A DNA stretch of 64,000 nucleotides, from positions 243,666 through 307,665 of the forward strand of contig NZ_FNGH01000004.1 of NCBI RefSeq assembly GCF_900102875.1, written 5' to 3'. Source of the stretch: Franzmannia pantelleriensis (GTDB lineage Bacteria > Pseudomonadota > Gammaproteobacteria > Pseudomonadales > Halomonadaceae). The notes under the pieces were generated by a model. The model was not told the DNA's origin and made no database searches. It saw only the letters and a program-made list of their open reading frames with translations. Positions 36,187-43,943 of this stretch are shown here, one piece after another. The position numbers and the translations under genes were made by a program. How positions within the stretch are numbered: position 1 is the stretch's first letter; every line of letters begins with the position of its first letter.

Positions 36187-37266
36187 CTATCGTGCGGCAG
36201 CGACGGGAAAGTGATGGCGGGTCTTGTTGGCGATACGCACCAGGGCCAGCATCAGCGGCACCTCCACCAGCACGCCGACCACCGTGGCCAGCGCCGCCCC
36301 GGACTGCAGGCCGAACAGCGCGATGGCGGCGGCCACCGCCAACTCGAAGAAGTTGCTGGCGCCGATCATCGCCCCAGGCGCGGCGACATTGTGGGGCACT
36401 TTCCACGCCTTGGCCCAGCCGTAGGCAATAAAGAAGATCAGGAAGGTCTGGATGATCAACGGGATGGCGATCAGCACGATATGCAGCGGGTTGGCGAGGA
36501 TCACCTCGCCCTGGAAGGCGAACAGTAGCACCAGGGTGATGATCAGCCCGATCGGGGTAACCGGCGCCAGGCGTTTCATGAAGACGCTGTCGAACCACTC
36601 GCTGCCGCGCCGCTTGATCAGGGCCTGGCGGGTCAGGTAGCCGGCCGTCAGCGGGATGACGATATACAGCACCACCGACAGAATGACCGTATCCCAGGGC
36701 ACCTGGATATTCGATATGCCGAGCAGGAAGACCACGATGGGGGCGAAGGCGAACAGCATGATCAGGTCGTTGACCGCCACCTGCACCAGGGTATAGGCGG
36801 CGTCGCCGCGGGTCAGGTAGCTCCATACGAAGACCATGGCGGTACAGGGCGCGGCGCCCAGCAGGATAGCGCCGGCCAGGTATTCACTGGCGCGCTCCGC
36901 GGGGATCAGCGGGGCGAACACCACCATCAGGAAGAACCAGGCGATAGCGAACATGCTGAAGGGCTTGATCAGCCAGTTCACCGAGGTGGTGATCAACAGT
37001 CCCTTGGGCTGGCGGCGCACGCCGAGGACGGAGGTGAAGTCGATCTGCAGCATCATGGGAAAGATCATTGCCCAGATCAGAATCGCCACCGGAATGGAGA
37101 CCTGGGCAACGTCGAAGCGCGACAGCGCCTCGGGCACCGCTGGGGCGAACTGTCCCAGCAGAATACCGGCGACGATGGCCAGTGCTACCCACAGGGACAG
37201 GAAGCGTTCGAACAGGCCCATGCCCTCGGAGACGCTGGGTGCTTGGGTGTCCTGGTGTGCGGTCAT
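36187..37266 (-). CDS. acr3: ACR3 family arsenite efflux permease
   Basis: A 359-residue, ten-helix permease that exports arsenite using the proton gradient. The essential cysteine is C141 in GAAPCTAMVFVWS, and the conserved glutamate in helix 9 is in GVLVEVPLML. NFFELAVA and TAGYLTRQ are other family marks. The start is the ATG at 37266 with AGGAG 8 bases upstream; an in-frame ATG 17 codons earlier adds an unrelated Arg/Ser-rich stretch that runs toward the operator. No arsC reductase is in the cluster. Confidence 0.93.
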   Translation of the reverse strand: MTAHQDTQAPSVSEGMGLFERFLSLWVALAIVAGILLGQFAPAVPEALSRFDVAQVSIPVAILIWAMIFPMMLQIDFTSVLGVRRQPKGLLITTSVNWLIKPFSMFAIAWFFLMVVFAPLIPAERASEYLAGAILLGAAPCTAMVFVWSYLTRGDAAYTLVQVAVNDLIMLFAFAPIVVFLLGISNIQVPWDTVILSVVLYIVIPLTAGYLTRQALIKRRGSEWFDSVFMKRLAPVTPIGLIITLVLLFAFQGEVILANPLHIVLIAIPLIIQTFLIFFIAYGWAKAWKVPHNVAAPGAMIGASNFFELAVAAAIALFGLQSGAALATVVGVLVEVPLMLALVRIANKTRHHFPVAAAR

Positions 37267-37297
37267 GGCCTGACTCCTGCCGGAGAAACGATGACGC

Positions 37298-37336
37298 CAT
37301 GATATGCGCAATACCATATATGCTCAAGCATATATG
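37298..37336. promoter_or_regulatory. Probable ArsR operator upstream of acr3
   Basis: Read on the minus strand, CATATATGGTATT-GC-GCATAT (37302-37322) matches the GAPDH-arsJ operator at 19 of 21 positions. A further self-complementary CATATATG lies at 37329-37336. The site sits 32-70 bases before the acr3 start, where a promoter is expected. Confidence 0.65.
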
Positions 37337-37419
37337 AGGTGTCCATAGGATGGGTAAGGGGCGAGGCGGATGAAGCAGGCGCCCTTGGAGGAGGGCGCCG
37401 AGGGTTGTCAGAACGGGGG

Positions 37420-38607
37420 CTAGTCGGTCAGCTCCACGGCGATAGCGGTAGCCTCGCCGCCGCCGATGCACAGGCTGGCAACGCCGCGCTTGCCGCCGGT
37501 GACGCGCAGGGCGTTGATCAGGGTGGCAATGATCCGTGAGCCGGTAGAGCCCACCGGGTGGCCCTGGGCGCAGGCGCCGCCGAACACATTGACCTTGGCG
37601 TGGGGAATCCCGAGGTCGTCCATGGCCATCAGGGTCACCACGGCGAAGGCTTCGTTGACCTCGAACAAGTCGACATCCTCCACCGTCCAGTCGAGCCGCT
37701 CGAGCAGCGAGGCAATAGCCCCCACCGGCGCGATGGTGAACTCGCTAGGGTGACGCGAGAAGGTGCTGTGGCCGAGCACCCGGGCAATCGGCGTCAGGCC
37801 GTGGGCCTGGGCCGCGGCGCGGCTGGCCACGACCACCGCCGAGGCGCCGTCGGAGATCGAACTGGCGTTGGCAGCGGTGATGGTGCCGTCCTTGGCGAAG
37901 GCCGGGCGCATGCTGCGGATCTTGTCGAGTCTGGCCTGGAATGGCTGCTCATCGTGATCCACCAGCGTCTCGCCGCTGCGCGAGACGACCGTTACCGGGG
38001 CCATCTCGGCGGCCAGGTGGCCCGCCTCATGGGCCGCCATGGCACGCTCCAGTGAGGCGATGGCGAAGTCGTCCATTCGCTCACGACCGTAGCCACGTTC
38101 ATCGGCGACCTGCTGGGCGAAGGCGCCCATCAATTTGCCGGTCTCGGCATCTTCAAGGCCGTCGTGGAACATATGGTCCTTGAGCTCGCCGTGGCCGAGG
38201 CGATAACCGCTACGCGCCTTGGTCAGGAGGTGCGGGGCGTTGGACATCGACTCCATGCCGCCGGCCAGGATCAGCTCGCCGCTGCCGGCGCGAATCAGGT
38301 CGTGGGCCAGCATCACGGCTTTCATGCCGGAACCGCACAGCTTGTTGATGGTAGTGGCACCGACCCGATCGGGAATGCCGGCCTGGCGCATCGCCTGGCG
38401 TGCCGGGCCCTGCTTGACGCCGCCGGGCAGTACGCAGCCAAGAAAGCCTTCATCGATCTCGTCGGGCTCGATGGCGGCGCGCTCGATGGCGGCACGGATC
38501 GCCACGGCGGCCAGTTCGGGGGCACTGAGACTCGCCAGGCTGCCCAGCATGCCGCCCATCGGGGTGCGGGCGGCGGAGAGAATCACGATATCGTCGGATG
38601 TGGCCAT
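37420..38607 (-). CDS. Acetyl-CoA acetyltransferase (thiolase)
   Basis: A 395-residue thiolase. The nucleophile is C91 in NKLCGSGMKAV; the second and third active-site blocks are H350 in AQGHPVGSTGSR and C380 in SLCIGGGEATA. The last block reads GGGEAT where many thiolases have GGGMG/GGGQG, a known variant branch. It either condenses two acetyl-CoA or cleaves 3-ketoacyl-CoA. The start ATG at 38607 follows AGGAG; longer in-frame extensions overlap the divergent regulator. It is divergent from a TetR gene that probably controls it. Confidence 0.9.
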   Translation of the reverse strand: MATSDDIVILSAARTPMGGMLGSLASLSAPELAAVAIRAAIERAAIEPDEIDEGFLGCVLPGGVKQGPARQAMRQAGIPDRVGATTINKLCGSGMKAVMLAHDLIRAGSGELILAGGMESMSNAPHLLTKARSGYRLGHGELKDHMFHDGLEDAETGKLMGAFAQQVADERGYGRERMDDFAIASLERAMAAHEAGHLAAEMAPVTVVSRSGETLVDHDEQPFQARLDKIRSMRPAFAKDGTITAANASSISDGASAVVVASRAAAQAHGLTPIARVLGHSTFSRHPSEFTIAPVGAIASLLERLDWTVEDVDLFEVNEAFAVVTLMAMDDLGIPHAKVNVFGGACAQGHPVGSTGSRIIATLINALRVTGGKRGVASLCIGGGEATAIAVELTD

Positions 38608-38697
38608 GGGGAACTCCTGGAAAGACGGCGACAATTGACCCGTTGTGGGGGCTATGCTTTGCTCCAGCATAACCAAGCAAGCGCTAGTGTAAATGCG

Positions 38698-39276
38698 ATG
38701 AATGTAGCGACCGACTCGCCTCGCCGCCAGCAACTGACCCGAATCGCCGCGCGGCTGTTCATGCAGCAAGGCTTCGATCGCACCACGGTGCGCATGCTGG
38801 CCGATGCCATGGGCATCAAGTCGGGCAGTCTGTTTCATCATTTCGCCGACAAGCAGGAGATTCTCTGCGCGGTGATCGAGGACAGCACCCGACATGCCCT
38901 GTTCAGCGCCCGGCGAGCTCTGGCCGACGCTGCGCCGACAACGCGTGCGCGTCTGTTGGCGCTGGCCAGGGTGCATCTCGACACCCTCCACGACGACCGG
39001 CACGCTCACGGTGTGGCGCTCTACGAATGGCGGCGTCTCAGCGACGAGGATCGCGAGCACCTCACGCATCTGCGCGATGCCTACGAAACACTCTGGCTTC
39101 AGGTGATCGAGGAGGCGCGCAGGGCGGGGCAGGTCCAGGGCGATGCGGCGATCATTACCCGCTATGCGCTGGGCGCCCTCAACTGGACGGCGCGCTGGTA
39201 CGACCCCGATGGGCCGATGGATACCGCCCAACTGGCCCATGAGCTGGTGGATATGATTGTGGCCCCGGCCAGCTAG
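38698..39276 (+). CDS. TetR family transcriptional regulator
   Basis: A 192-residue repressor. The N-terminal helix-turn-helix covers about 10-55 (FMQQGFDRTTVRMLADAMGI and GSLFHHFADKQEIL). The C-terminal helical domain would bind a ligand, plausibly an acyl-CoA given the flanking thiolase and acyl-CoA dehydrogenase. The ATG at 38698 begins the HTH region with a short N-terminus. Upstream, TATGCT-N7-AGCATA (38652-38670) and ACCAAGC-AA-GCGCT are candidate operators in the thiolase/regulator gap. It resembles regulators of fatty-acid genes, but I cannot tell whether it is PsrA itself. Confidence 0.85.
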   Translation: MNVATDSPRRQQLTRIAARLFMQQGFDRTTVRMLADAMGIKSGSLFHHFADKQEILCAVIEDSTRHALFSARRALADAAPTTRARLLALARVHLDTLHDDRHAHGVALYEWRRLSDEDREHLTHLRDAYETLWLQVIEEARRAGQVQGDAAIITRYALGALNWTARWYDPDGPMDTAQLAHELVDMIVAPAS

Positions 39277-39318
39277 GCGCTGCCTGGCAGGCGCACCACC
39301 AAGGTCGTAGTCCAAGCA

Positions 39319-39376
39319 TCAAACGAACGCTTGACTCTGAGTGGCGCGAGGGCTAATTTCAAACACATGTTTGAAA
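39319..39376. promoter_or_regulatory. Two PsrA-like operators upstream of the acyl-CoA dehydrogenase
   Basis: TTTCAAACACATGTTTGAAA (39357-39376) is a perfect 8-bp inverted repeat around ACAT, in the form CAAAC-N4-GTTTG known for PsrA sites. A second site, TCAAAC-GAAC-GCTTGA (39319-39334), matches the same form at 11 of 12 positions. They lie 44-102 bases before the start codon. Repression relieved by long-chain acyl-CoA is predicted. Confidence 0.7.
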
Positions 39377-39420
39377 GCGCCGCCGGCGCTTTCCTGCGCC
39401 CGACGTGAGGAGACTGCAAG

Positions 39421-41226
39421 ATGCCCGACTACCAGGCCCCGCTGCGCGATTTGCGCTTCGTGATGGACGAGATGTTTGACTTCCCCGGCCACTACGCCTC
39501 TCTGCCGGGGGGCGACGACGCCTCGCCGGATGTGGTCGCGGCGATCCTCGAGGAGGGCGCGCGTTTCTCCCGAGAGGTGCTGCTGCCGCTCAATCAGAGC
39601 GGCGACCAAGAGGGCTGTCTGCTCGAGGGCGGCGACGTCAAGGCGCCCAAAGGCTTCAAACAGGCCTACCAGCAGTACGTCGAAGGCGGCTGGCCGAGCC
39701 TTTCCGCCGAGCCCGAATTCGGTGGCCAGGGACTACCGCATTCGCTGGGTATGGTGCTGTCCGAGATGATCTGCGCCACCAATCTGGCCTGGGGCATGTA
39801 CCCGGGGCTCTCCCACGGCGCCGCCGATGCGCTGCGCCATCACGGCAGCGATGAGCAGAAGGCGACCTACTTGACCAAGCTGGTCGAGGGCGTATGGACC
39901 GGCACCATGTGCCTCACCGAGCCGCATTGCGGCACCGACCTGGGGCTGCTCAAGACCCGCGCAATACCCACCGATGACGGTGGCTACGATATCACCGGCA
40001 CCAAGATCTTCATCTCCGCTGGCGAGCACGATCTGGCCGAGAACATCGTGCATCTGGTGCTGGCCAAGTTGCCGGATGCCCCAGAGGGCTCCAAGGGCAT
40101 CTCGCTGTTCGTGGTGCCCAAGTTCCTGCCCGATGCCGATGGCAACCCCGGTGAGCGCAACGGTGTGACCTGCGGTTCGCTGGAGCACAAGATGGGCATC
40201 CACGGCAACGCTACTTGCGTGATGAACTTCGACGCCGCCAAGGGCTACCTGGTGGGCGCGCCCAACAAGGGCCTGGCCTGCATGTTCACGATGATGAACG
40301 TGGCGCGCATCGGCGTCGGCATCCAGGGGTTGGGTGTCACCGAGGCGAGTTTCCAGAACGCCCTGGCCTATGCCCGCGACCGCCTGCAGATGCGCGCGCT
40401 CTCCGGTCCCCAGGCGCCGGAAAAGGTCGCCGACCCGATCATCGTGCATCCTGATGTGCGGCGCATGCTGCTGACTCAGAAGGCATTCGCCGAGGGTGGT
40501 CGGATGTTGGTGCTGTACACCGCGCAGATGGTCGACGTGGTCGAGCACGGTCAGGACGCCGCCGAGCGCGAGCGCGCCGAGACCCTGCTCGGCCTGCTCA
40601 CGCCGATCGTCAAGGCGTTCCTCACCGAGGTCGGCTTCGAGGCGACCAACGAGGGGGTGCAGGTGTTCGGCGGTCACGGCTTCATCCAGGAGTGGGGCAT
40701 GGAGCAGCTGGTGCGCGATGCGCGCATCACGCGTCTCTACGAGGGTACCACCGGCATTCAGGCGCTCGACCTGCTGGGCCGCAAGGTGCTGATGAGCCAG
40801 GGTGAAACGCTCAAGGTCTTCACCAAGGAGATTCATAAATTCTGCCAGGCTGAGGCCGATAACCCGGCGCTCGCCGAGTTCATCAAGCCGCTGGCCAAGC
40901 TCAACGCCGAATGGGGCGAGCTGACCATGGGCGTGGGCATGAAGGCGATGCAGGACCGTGAGGAAGTCGGCGCGGCCAGCGTCGACTACCTGATGTACTC
41001 AGGCTACGTGACCCTGGCCTACCTGTGGGCACGCGCCGCCAAGCAGGCCACTGAGGCATTGGAGGGCGATGAGCGCGCCTTCTATCAGGCCAAGCTCGAC
41101 ACGGCACGCTTCTACTATCAGCGCCTGCTGCCGCGCACCCGCGCCCACGCCGCCATGGTGCAGGCCGGCGGTGGCTCACTGATGGCGATTTCCGCCGAGG
41201 ACTTCGGCCTGGGCTTCGAGATCTAA
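39421..41226 (+). CDS. FadE-type acyl-CoA dehydrogenase
   Basis: A 601-residue flavoenzyme that makes the first double bond of beta-oxidation. An N-terminal extension (RFVMDEMFDF) precedes the classic domains: FAD/substrate motifs MCLTEPHCGTDLG and TGTKIFISAGEHD, the catalytic base E441 in LYEGTTGIQALDLLG, then a C-terminal domain of about 130 residues found in the long bacterial class (as in Pseudomonas PA0506/PA0508). The neighbours (fatty-acid-type operator, TetR, thiolase) agree with fatty-acid oxidation. A strong terminator follows, so it is a single-gene unit. Confidence 0.92.
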   Translation: MPDYQAPLRDLRFVMDEMFDFPGHYASLPGGDDASPDVVAAILEEGARFSREVLLPLNQSGDQEGCLLEGGDVKAPKGFKQAYQQYVEGGWPSLSAEPEFGGQGLPHSLGMVLSEMICATNLAWGMYPGLSHGAADALRHHGSDEQKATYLTKLVEGVWTGTMCLTEPHCGTDLGLLKTRAIPTDDGGYDITGTKIFISAGEHDLAENIVHLVLAKLPDAPEGSKGISLFVVPKFLPDADGNPGERNGVTCGSLEHKMGIHGNATCVMNFDAAKGYLVGAPNKGLACMFTMMNVARIGVGIQGLGVTEASFQNALAYARDRLQMRALSGPQAPEKVADPIIVHPDVRRMLLTQKAFAEGGRMLVLYTAQMVDVVEHGQDAAERERAETLLGLLTPIVKAFLTEVGFEATNEGVQVFGGHGFIQEWGMEQLVRDARITRLYEGTTGIQALDLLGRKVLMSQGETLKVFTKEIHKFCQAEADNPALAEFIKPLAKLNAEWGELTMGVGMKAMQDREEVGAASVDYLMYSGYVTLAYLWARAAKQATEALEGDERAFYQAKLDTARFYYQRLLPRTRAHAAMVQAGGGSLMAISAEDFGLGFEI

Positions 41227-41276
41227 CCCGTTACGCGATTGTCTCTCTCGGTCAGGTGCTCTGACTGAACCGCTTG

Positions 41277-41304
41277 AGGCGGCCCGCTTGGGCCGCCTTT
41301 TTTT
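41277..41304 (+). terminator. Intrinsic terminator of the acyl-CoA dehydrogenase gene
   Basis: AGGCGGCCC-GCTT-GGGCCGCCT: a 9-bp perfect stem, followed by a run of seven Ts. Confidence 0.92.
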
Positions 41305-41409
41305 CTCCATGACGAGTCCCTGTTCGTGAGGTGCCAGCGTTTCCGACGCTCGGCTCGACGACCCAGTTTCCGCGCAGCCTGACGCAGATCAAGTAGTGGG
41401 TAAGGGGGA

Positions 41410-41434
41410 CTTGAAAACTCCTCGTTCGCCATCA
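41410..41434 (+). promoter_or_regulatory. Possible sigma-32 promoter of hsp20
   Basis: CTTGAAA (41410-41416) is a perfect heat-shock -35 element, but the best -10 candidate, CGCCATCA (41427-41434), matches CCCCATnT only partly and the spacer is short (10 bases). Compare the far better site before htpG at 55642. Confidence 0.35.
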
Positions 41435-41520
41435 ACTTTTAAAGTGCCTAGGGGTGACCCGATGGCATTAATCCTCCCCTATTGCGTCACATGTTGCGAG
41501 AAACGAACAGGAGGTGGCGT

Positions 41521-42054
41521 ATGAATCTGCAAAAACTCTCTCCCTGGAACTGGTTCAAGAGCGAGGGGGCCGATGCGCCGGCTGCTCCCTCCGCAGTGGA
41601 GCCGCGGCGGAGTGACATCACTCCCTTGCTGGGTATGCATCAGGAGCTGGACCGCTGGATGGATAACGTGATGCGGCAGTTTGGCATGCCTTCCCTACAG
41701 GGGCGTGTTGGCGATATGCCGGGCCTGCTGCAGCCGCGGCTCGATATCGCCGAGCGCGACAGCGAGTATGTCATCAGCGTCGAGGTACCGGGAGTAGAGG
41801 AGAAGGATATCTCCCTGTCCCTGGACGAGCAGCGCTTGGTCATTGAAGGTGAGAAGCGCCAGGAGAGTCGTAGCGAAGACAACCAGCTGCATCGCATCGA
41901 ACGCTCCTATGGTCGGTTTCGCCGCGTGCTGGACCTACCGGCGGATGCCAAGCACGAGGACATCAAGGCCTCTTTCAGCAATGGCGTGCTGACGGTGCAG
42001 GTGCCACGCAGCGAGCATGCCAAGTCGGCTCGCCGCGAAATTCCCATCCATTGA
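41521..42054 (+). CDS. Hsp20/alpha-crystallin small heat-shock protein
   Basis: A 177-residue small heat-shock protein that holds unfolding proteins in a refoldable state as a large oligomer. The alpha-crystallin domain (about 75-170) has LDIAERDSEYVISVEVPGVE, LVIEGEKRQE, RSYGRFRRVLDLP and the conserved FSNGVLTVQVPR near the end. The N-terminal region (1-70) is variable, as usual. The ATG at 41521 follows AGGAGG at good spacing; the earlier in-frame ATG at 41482 has no such site. Confidence 0.92.
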   Translation: MNLQKLSPWNWFKSEGADAPAAPSAVEPRRSDITPLLGMHQELDRWMDNVMRQFGMPSLQGRVGDMPGLLQPRLDIAERDSEYVISVEVPGVEEKDISLSLDEQRLVIEGEKRQESRSEDNQLHRIERSYGRFRRVLDLPADAKHEDIKASFSNGVLTVQVPRSEHAKSARREIPIH

Positions 42055-42075
42055 TAACGCCCCTTGCCATCATGC

Positions 42076-42101
42076 AGCTCGCCACCCGGCGAGCTTTTTT
42101 T
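42076..42101 (+). terminator. Intrinsic terminator of hsp20
   Basis: AGCTCGCC-ACCC-GGCGAGCT, an 8-bp perfect stem, followed by seven Ts. Confidence 0.9.
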
Positions 42102-42138
42102 AGCGGCGCCGGACGTGGCGTCAATCGATCTGGTTCGT

Positions 42139-42939
42139 TCAGGCAGCCGCCTGCCACTGTGCCGCCAGTGCCTGGCTGGCCAGGGTCAGCATGCTGAGAT
42201 TGCCGAAGCTGAAACTCTGGTGCAGGGCGTGCAGCGGCTCGCCCTGCATGGCCCCGACCACCATCAGCAGCGGCAGGAAGTGCTCCGGGGTGGGGTGGGC
42301 GTGGCGGGCATGGGGCGCCTGGCGCTGCCAGTCGGCGAGGACCGCTAGGTCGCCGCGCTCGGCCACCTCACTGGCCCAGTCGTGGAAGGTCTGGGCCCAG
42401 GCGTCCGGCGGCGTGCCTTCCGGCCGGCGGTCGCCGAGATTGTGGGTGGCCGCGCCGGAGCCGATCAGCCACAGGTCGTGGTCGCGAGCGAAGTCGCCAA
42501 GCTGGCGCGCAGTCTCCAGTTGTTCCCGTGAGGTAAGCGCCATCGGCACGCTGACCGGCAACAGCGGCACCTCGGCCTTGGGCCATACCAGCGACAGCGG
42601 CGACCAGATGCCGTGGTCGAGCGGGCGCTCGTCATCGAGGCTGACGTCGATGCCGGCCGCTTGCAGGCTGGTGCTCAGATCCCGGGCGGTATCCGGCATG
42701 CCTGGCGCCGGATAGCGCATCTGGTAAAGCGCTTCGGGAAACCCGTAGAAGTCATGCAAGGTAGCCGGCGCCGCGGCGCTGCCCAGGGTCACTCCCGGGG
42801 TCTCGAAGTGCGCCGAGACCACCAGCGCACCGCGCGGACGTGGCAGCCGCTGGCCGAGCTCGATGAGAAAGTCCCGCGCCGGGTGGTCGCTGATGACCAG
42901 CGCGGGAGAGCCGTGGGAAATGAACAGTGCCTGATGCAT
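42139..42939 (-). CDS. ygiD: LigB-type extradiol dioxygenase (YgiD/DODA family)
   Basis: A 266-residue protein of the 4,5-DOPA extradiol dioxygenase family, single-domain relatives of LigB that open catechol rings using Fe(II) or Zn. Candidate metal ligands are H9 (FISHGSP), H44 (VSAHFE) and the later H in SGAATHN and HPTPEHFLPL. The physiological substrate in bacteria is usually unknown. It is transcribed leftward, convergent with hsp20, and its stop lies near the hsp20 terminator. Confidence 0.88.
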   Translation of the reverse strand: MHQALFISHGSPALVISDHPARDFLIELGQRLPRPRGALVVSAHFETPGVTLGSAAAPATLHDFYGFPEALYQMRYPAPGMPDTARDLSTSLQAAGIDVSLDDERPLDHGIWSPLSLVWPKAEVPLLPVSVPMALTSREQLETARQLGDFARDHDLWLIGSGAATHNLGDRRPEGTPPDAWAQTFHDWASEVAERGDLAVLADWQRQAPHARHAHPTPEHFLPLLMVVGAMQGEPLHALHQSFSFGNLSMLTLASQALAAQWQAAA

Positions 42940-43242
42940 GGCAGCCTCCGAAGCATTGGGGGAACCTGACCTCAGGCTACTCGGGTAGCGTCGCCATGAC
43001 AGCGAGCGAACGGCGAATGCACTGTTCGCAGTATGGCAAGGATGGATGCGAGCTGAGGCGCGCTCTCATCCAGTGCCGCACGCGTGGGTATTTTCCAACT
43101 TACGCTACACTTTTCCAATGCGATGCTAATTGAACCCGCCTAGGCGCTCGATAGGGGCTAGGCATTTCACTTTGTTTCGTGTTCACGCTTCAATGGTGGC
43201 ATTAGTATGATTGCGGCCGATCACTGGCTGGGAGGAGAGCGA
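42940..43242. other. Intergenic region between ygiD and ybaN
   Basis: About 300 bases between divergent genes. No convincing open frame with a ribosome-binding site is present. The right half is AT-richer (TTTTCCAACTTACGC near 43090) and probably holds the ybaN promoter, but no clear -35/-10 pair stands out. A short inverted repeat GCCTAG...CTAGGC (43138-43163) is present. Confidence 0.4.
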
Positions 43243-43662
43243 GTGGCACAGCCTACACCCATGGACGCCTCTGCCGGAGGGTTGCGCACGATCCGCAACG
43301 CGCTGTATCTGGTGCTTGCCTGGTGCAGCTTTGCGCTGGGCGTGATCGGCGTGTTCGTGCCGCTTATGCCGACCACCTGCTTCATGCTGCTGGCGGTATG
43401 GGCCGCCTCGCGCGGTTCGCCGCGTTTTGCCCAATGGATTCGTGAGCACCCACGCTTTGGTGCCTCGGTGGTCGCCTGGGAGCGTGAGCGAGCGATTCCA
43501 CGGCGTGCGAAATGTGTGGCTATCCTGATGCTTGGTTTTTCGGTGTTGGTGCTGCTGCTGACGGTGCCAAGCCTGATCGTCAAGCTGGCACTGGTCACCG
43601 GTCTCAGCCTGCTGGCGCTATGGATAGTGACCCGCCCGGCGCCGGGGCACCCCTCGCTATAG
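43243..43662 (+). CDS. ybaN: YbaN (DUF454) family inner-membrane protein
   Basis: A 139-residue membrane protein of DUF454, function unknown. Typical features are an N-terminal helix containing GVIGVFVPLMPTTCFMLLAVWAASRGSPRF and a second hydrophobic pair at the C-terminus (LMLGFSVLVLLLTVPSLIVK and following). The intervening loop has the family RFGASVVAWERERAIPRRAK. GTG at 43243 was preferred: GGAGGAG lies 5 bases upstream, whereas the in-frame ATG at 43207 has no site. It is followed by structured repeat copy 3. Confidence 0.85.
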   Translation: MAQPTPMDASAGGLRTIRNALYLVLAWCSFALGVIGVFVPLMPTTCFMLLAVWAASRGSPRFAQWIREHPRFGASVVAWERERAIPRRAKCVAILMLGFSVLVLLLTVPSLIVKLALVTGLSLLALWIVTRPAPGHPSL

Positions 43663-43735
43663 TCGGTGCGGTTGAAGCCTCTCGCAGTGAGGGGCGCAAG
43701 AATTAAGCTGAATAGCAACTGCAAATGGCTGCGGT

Positions 43736-43853
43736 GCTCGGGACTGATCCGGCGGCAGGCCTGCGAGGGGGCGCTGTAAACCATCCCTGGGCGCTACCGA
43801 TGCCATCCATGGCATCGAAACCCCCTCTTCGGCCTGCCCCCGGCGTCCCTCGC
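43736..43853 (-). repeat. Structured intergenic repeat, copy 3 (reverse orientation)
   Basis: Read on the minus strand it is the same element as at 15081, with compensated stems: outer CCGGGGGCAGGCC/GGCCTGCCGCCGG, second stem GAGGGGG/CCCCCTC, hairpin 1 CGATGCC/GGCATCG around ATGGAT, hairpin 2 CCA-GGGA-TGG. It is the only copy in reverse orientation and lies between ybaN and pepN. Confidence 0.9.
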
Positions 43854-43884
43854 GCATCGTCATCGGGAAGTCTGACGATGCTTT
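43854..43884 (+). terminator. Perfect 9-bp hairpin after ybaN, possible weak terminator
   Basis: GCATCGTCA (43854-43862) pairs with TGACGATGC (43873-43881) around a 10-base loop, then TTT. The short T run makes termination uncertain. It abuts repeat copy 3 and precedes pepN by 60 bases. Confidence 0.4.
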
Positions 43885-43943
43885 GAGTCTGGTGACCGCT
43901 GGGCCGTACAATGGGAACAATTTCCGACCAGGAGCGTTCCTCG

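Noticed and set aside
38652..38690. Strong operator for the TetR/thiolase gap
   Set aside because: The repeats there (TATGCT/AGCATA and a GCGCT motif) are short and only weakly like the 39319 sites, so they are mentioned with the regulator only.
38164..38697. N-terminal extension of the TetR regulator
   Set aside because: The extension lies antisense to the thiolase gene; the HTH domain begins normally from the ATG at 38698.
41410..41434. Confident heat-shock promoter for hsp20
   Set aside because: Only the -35 element is good; the -10 and spacing are off. It is kept as a low-confidence feature, not reported as a finding.
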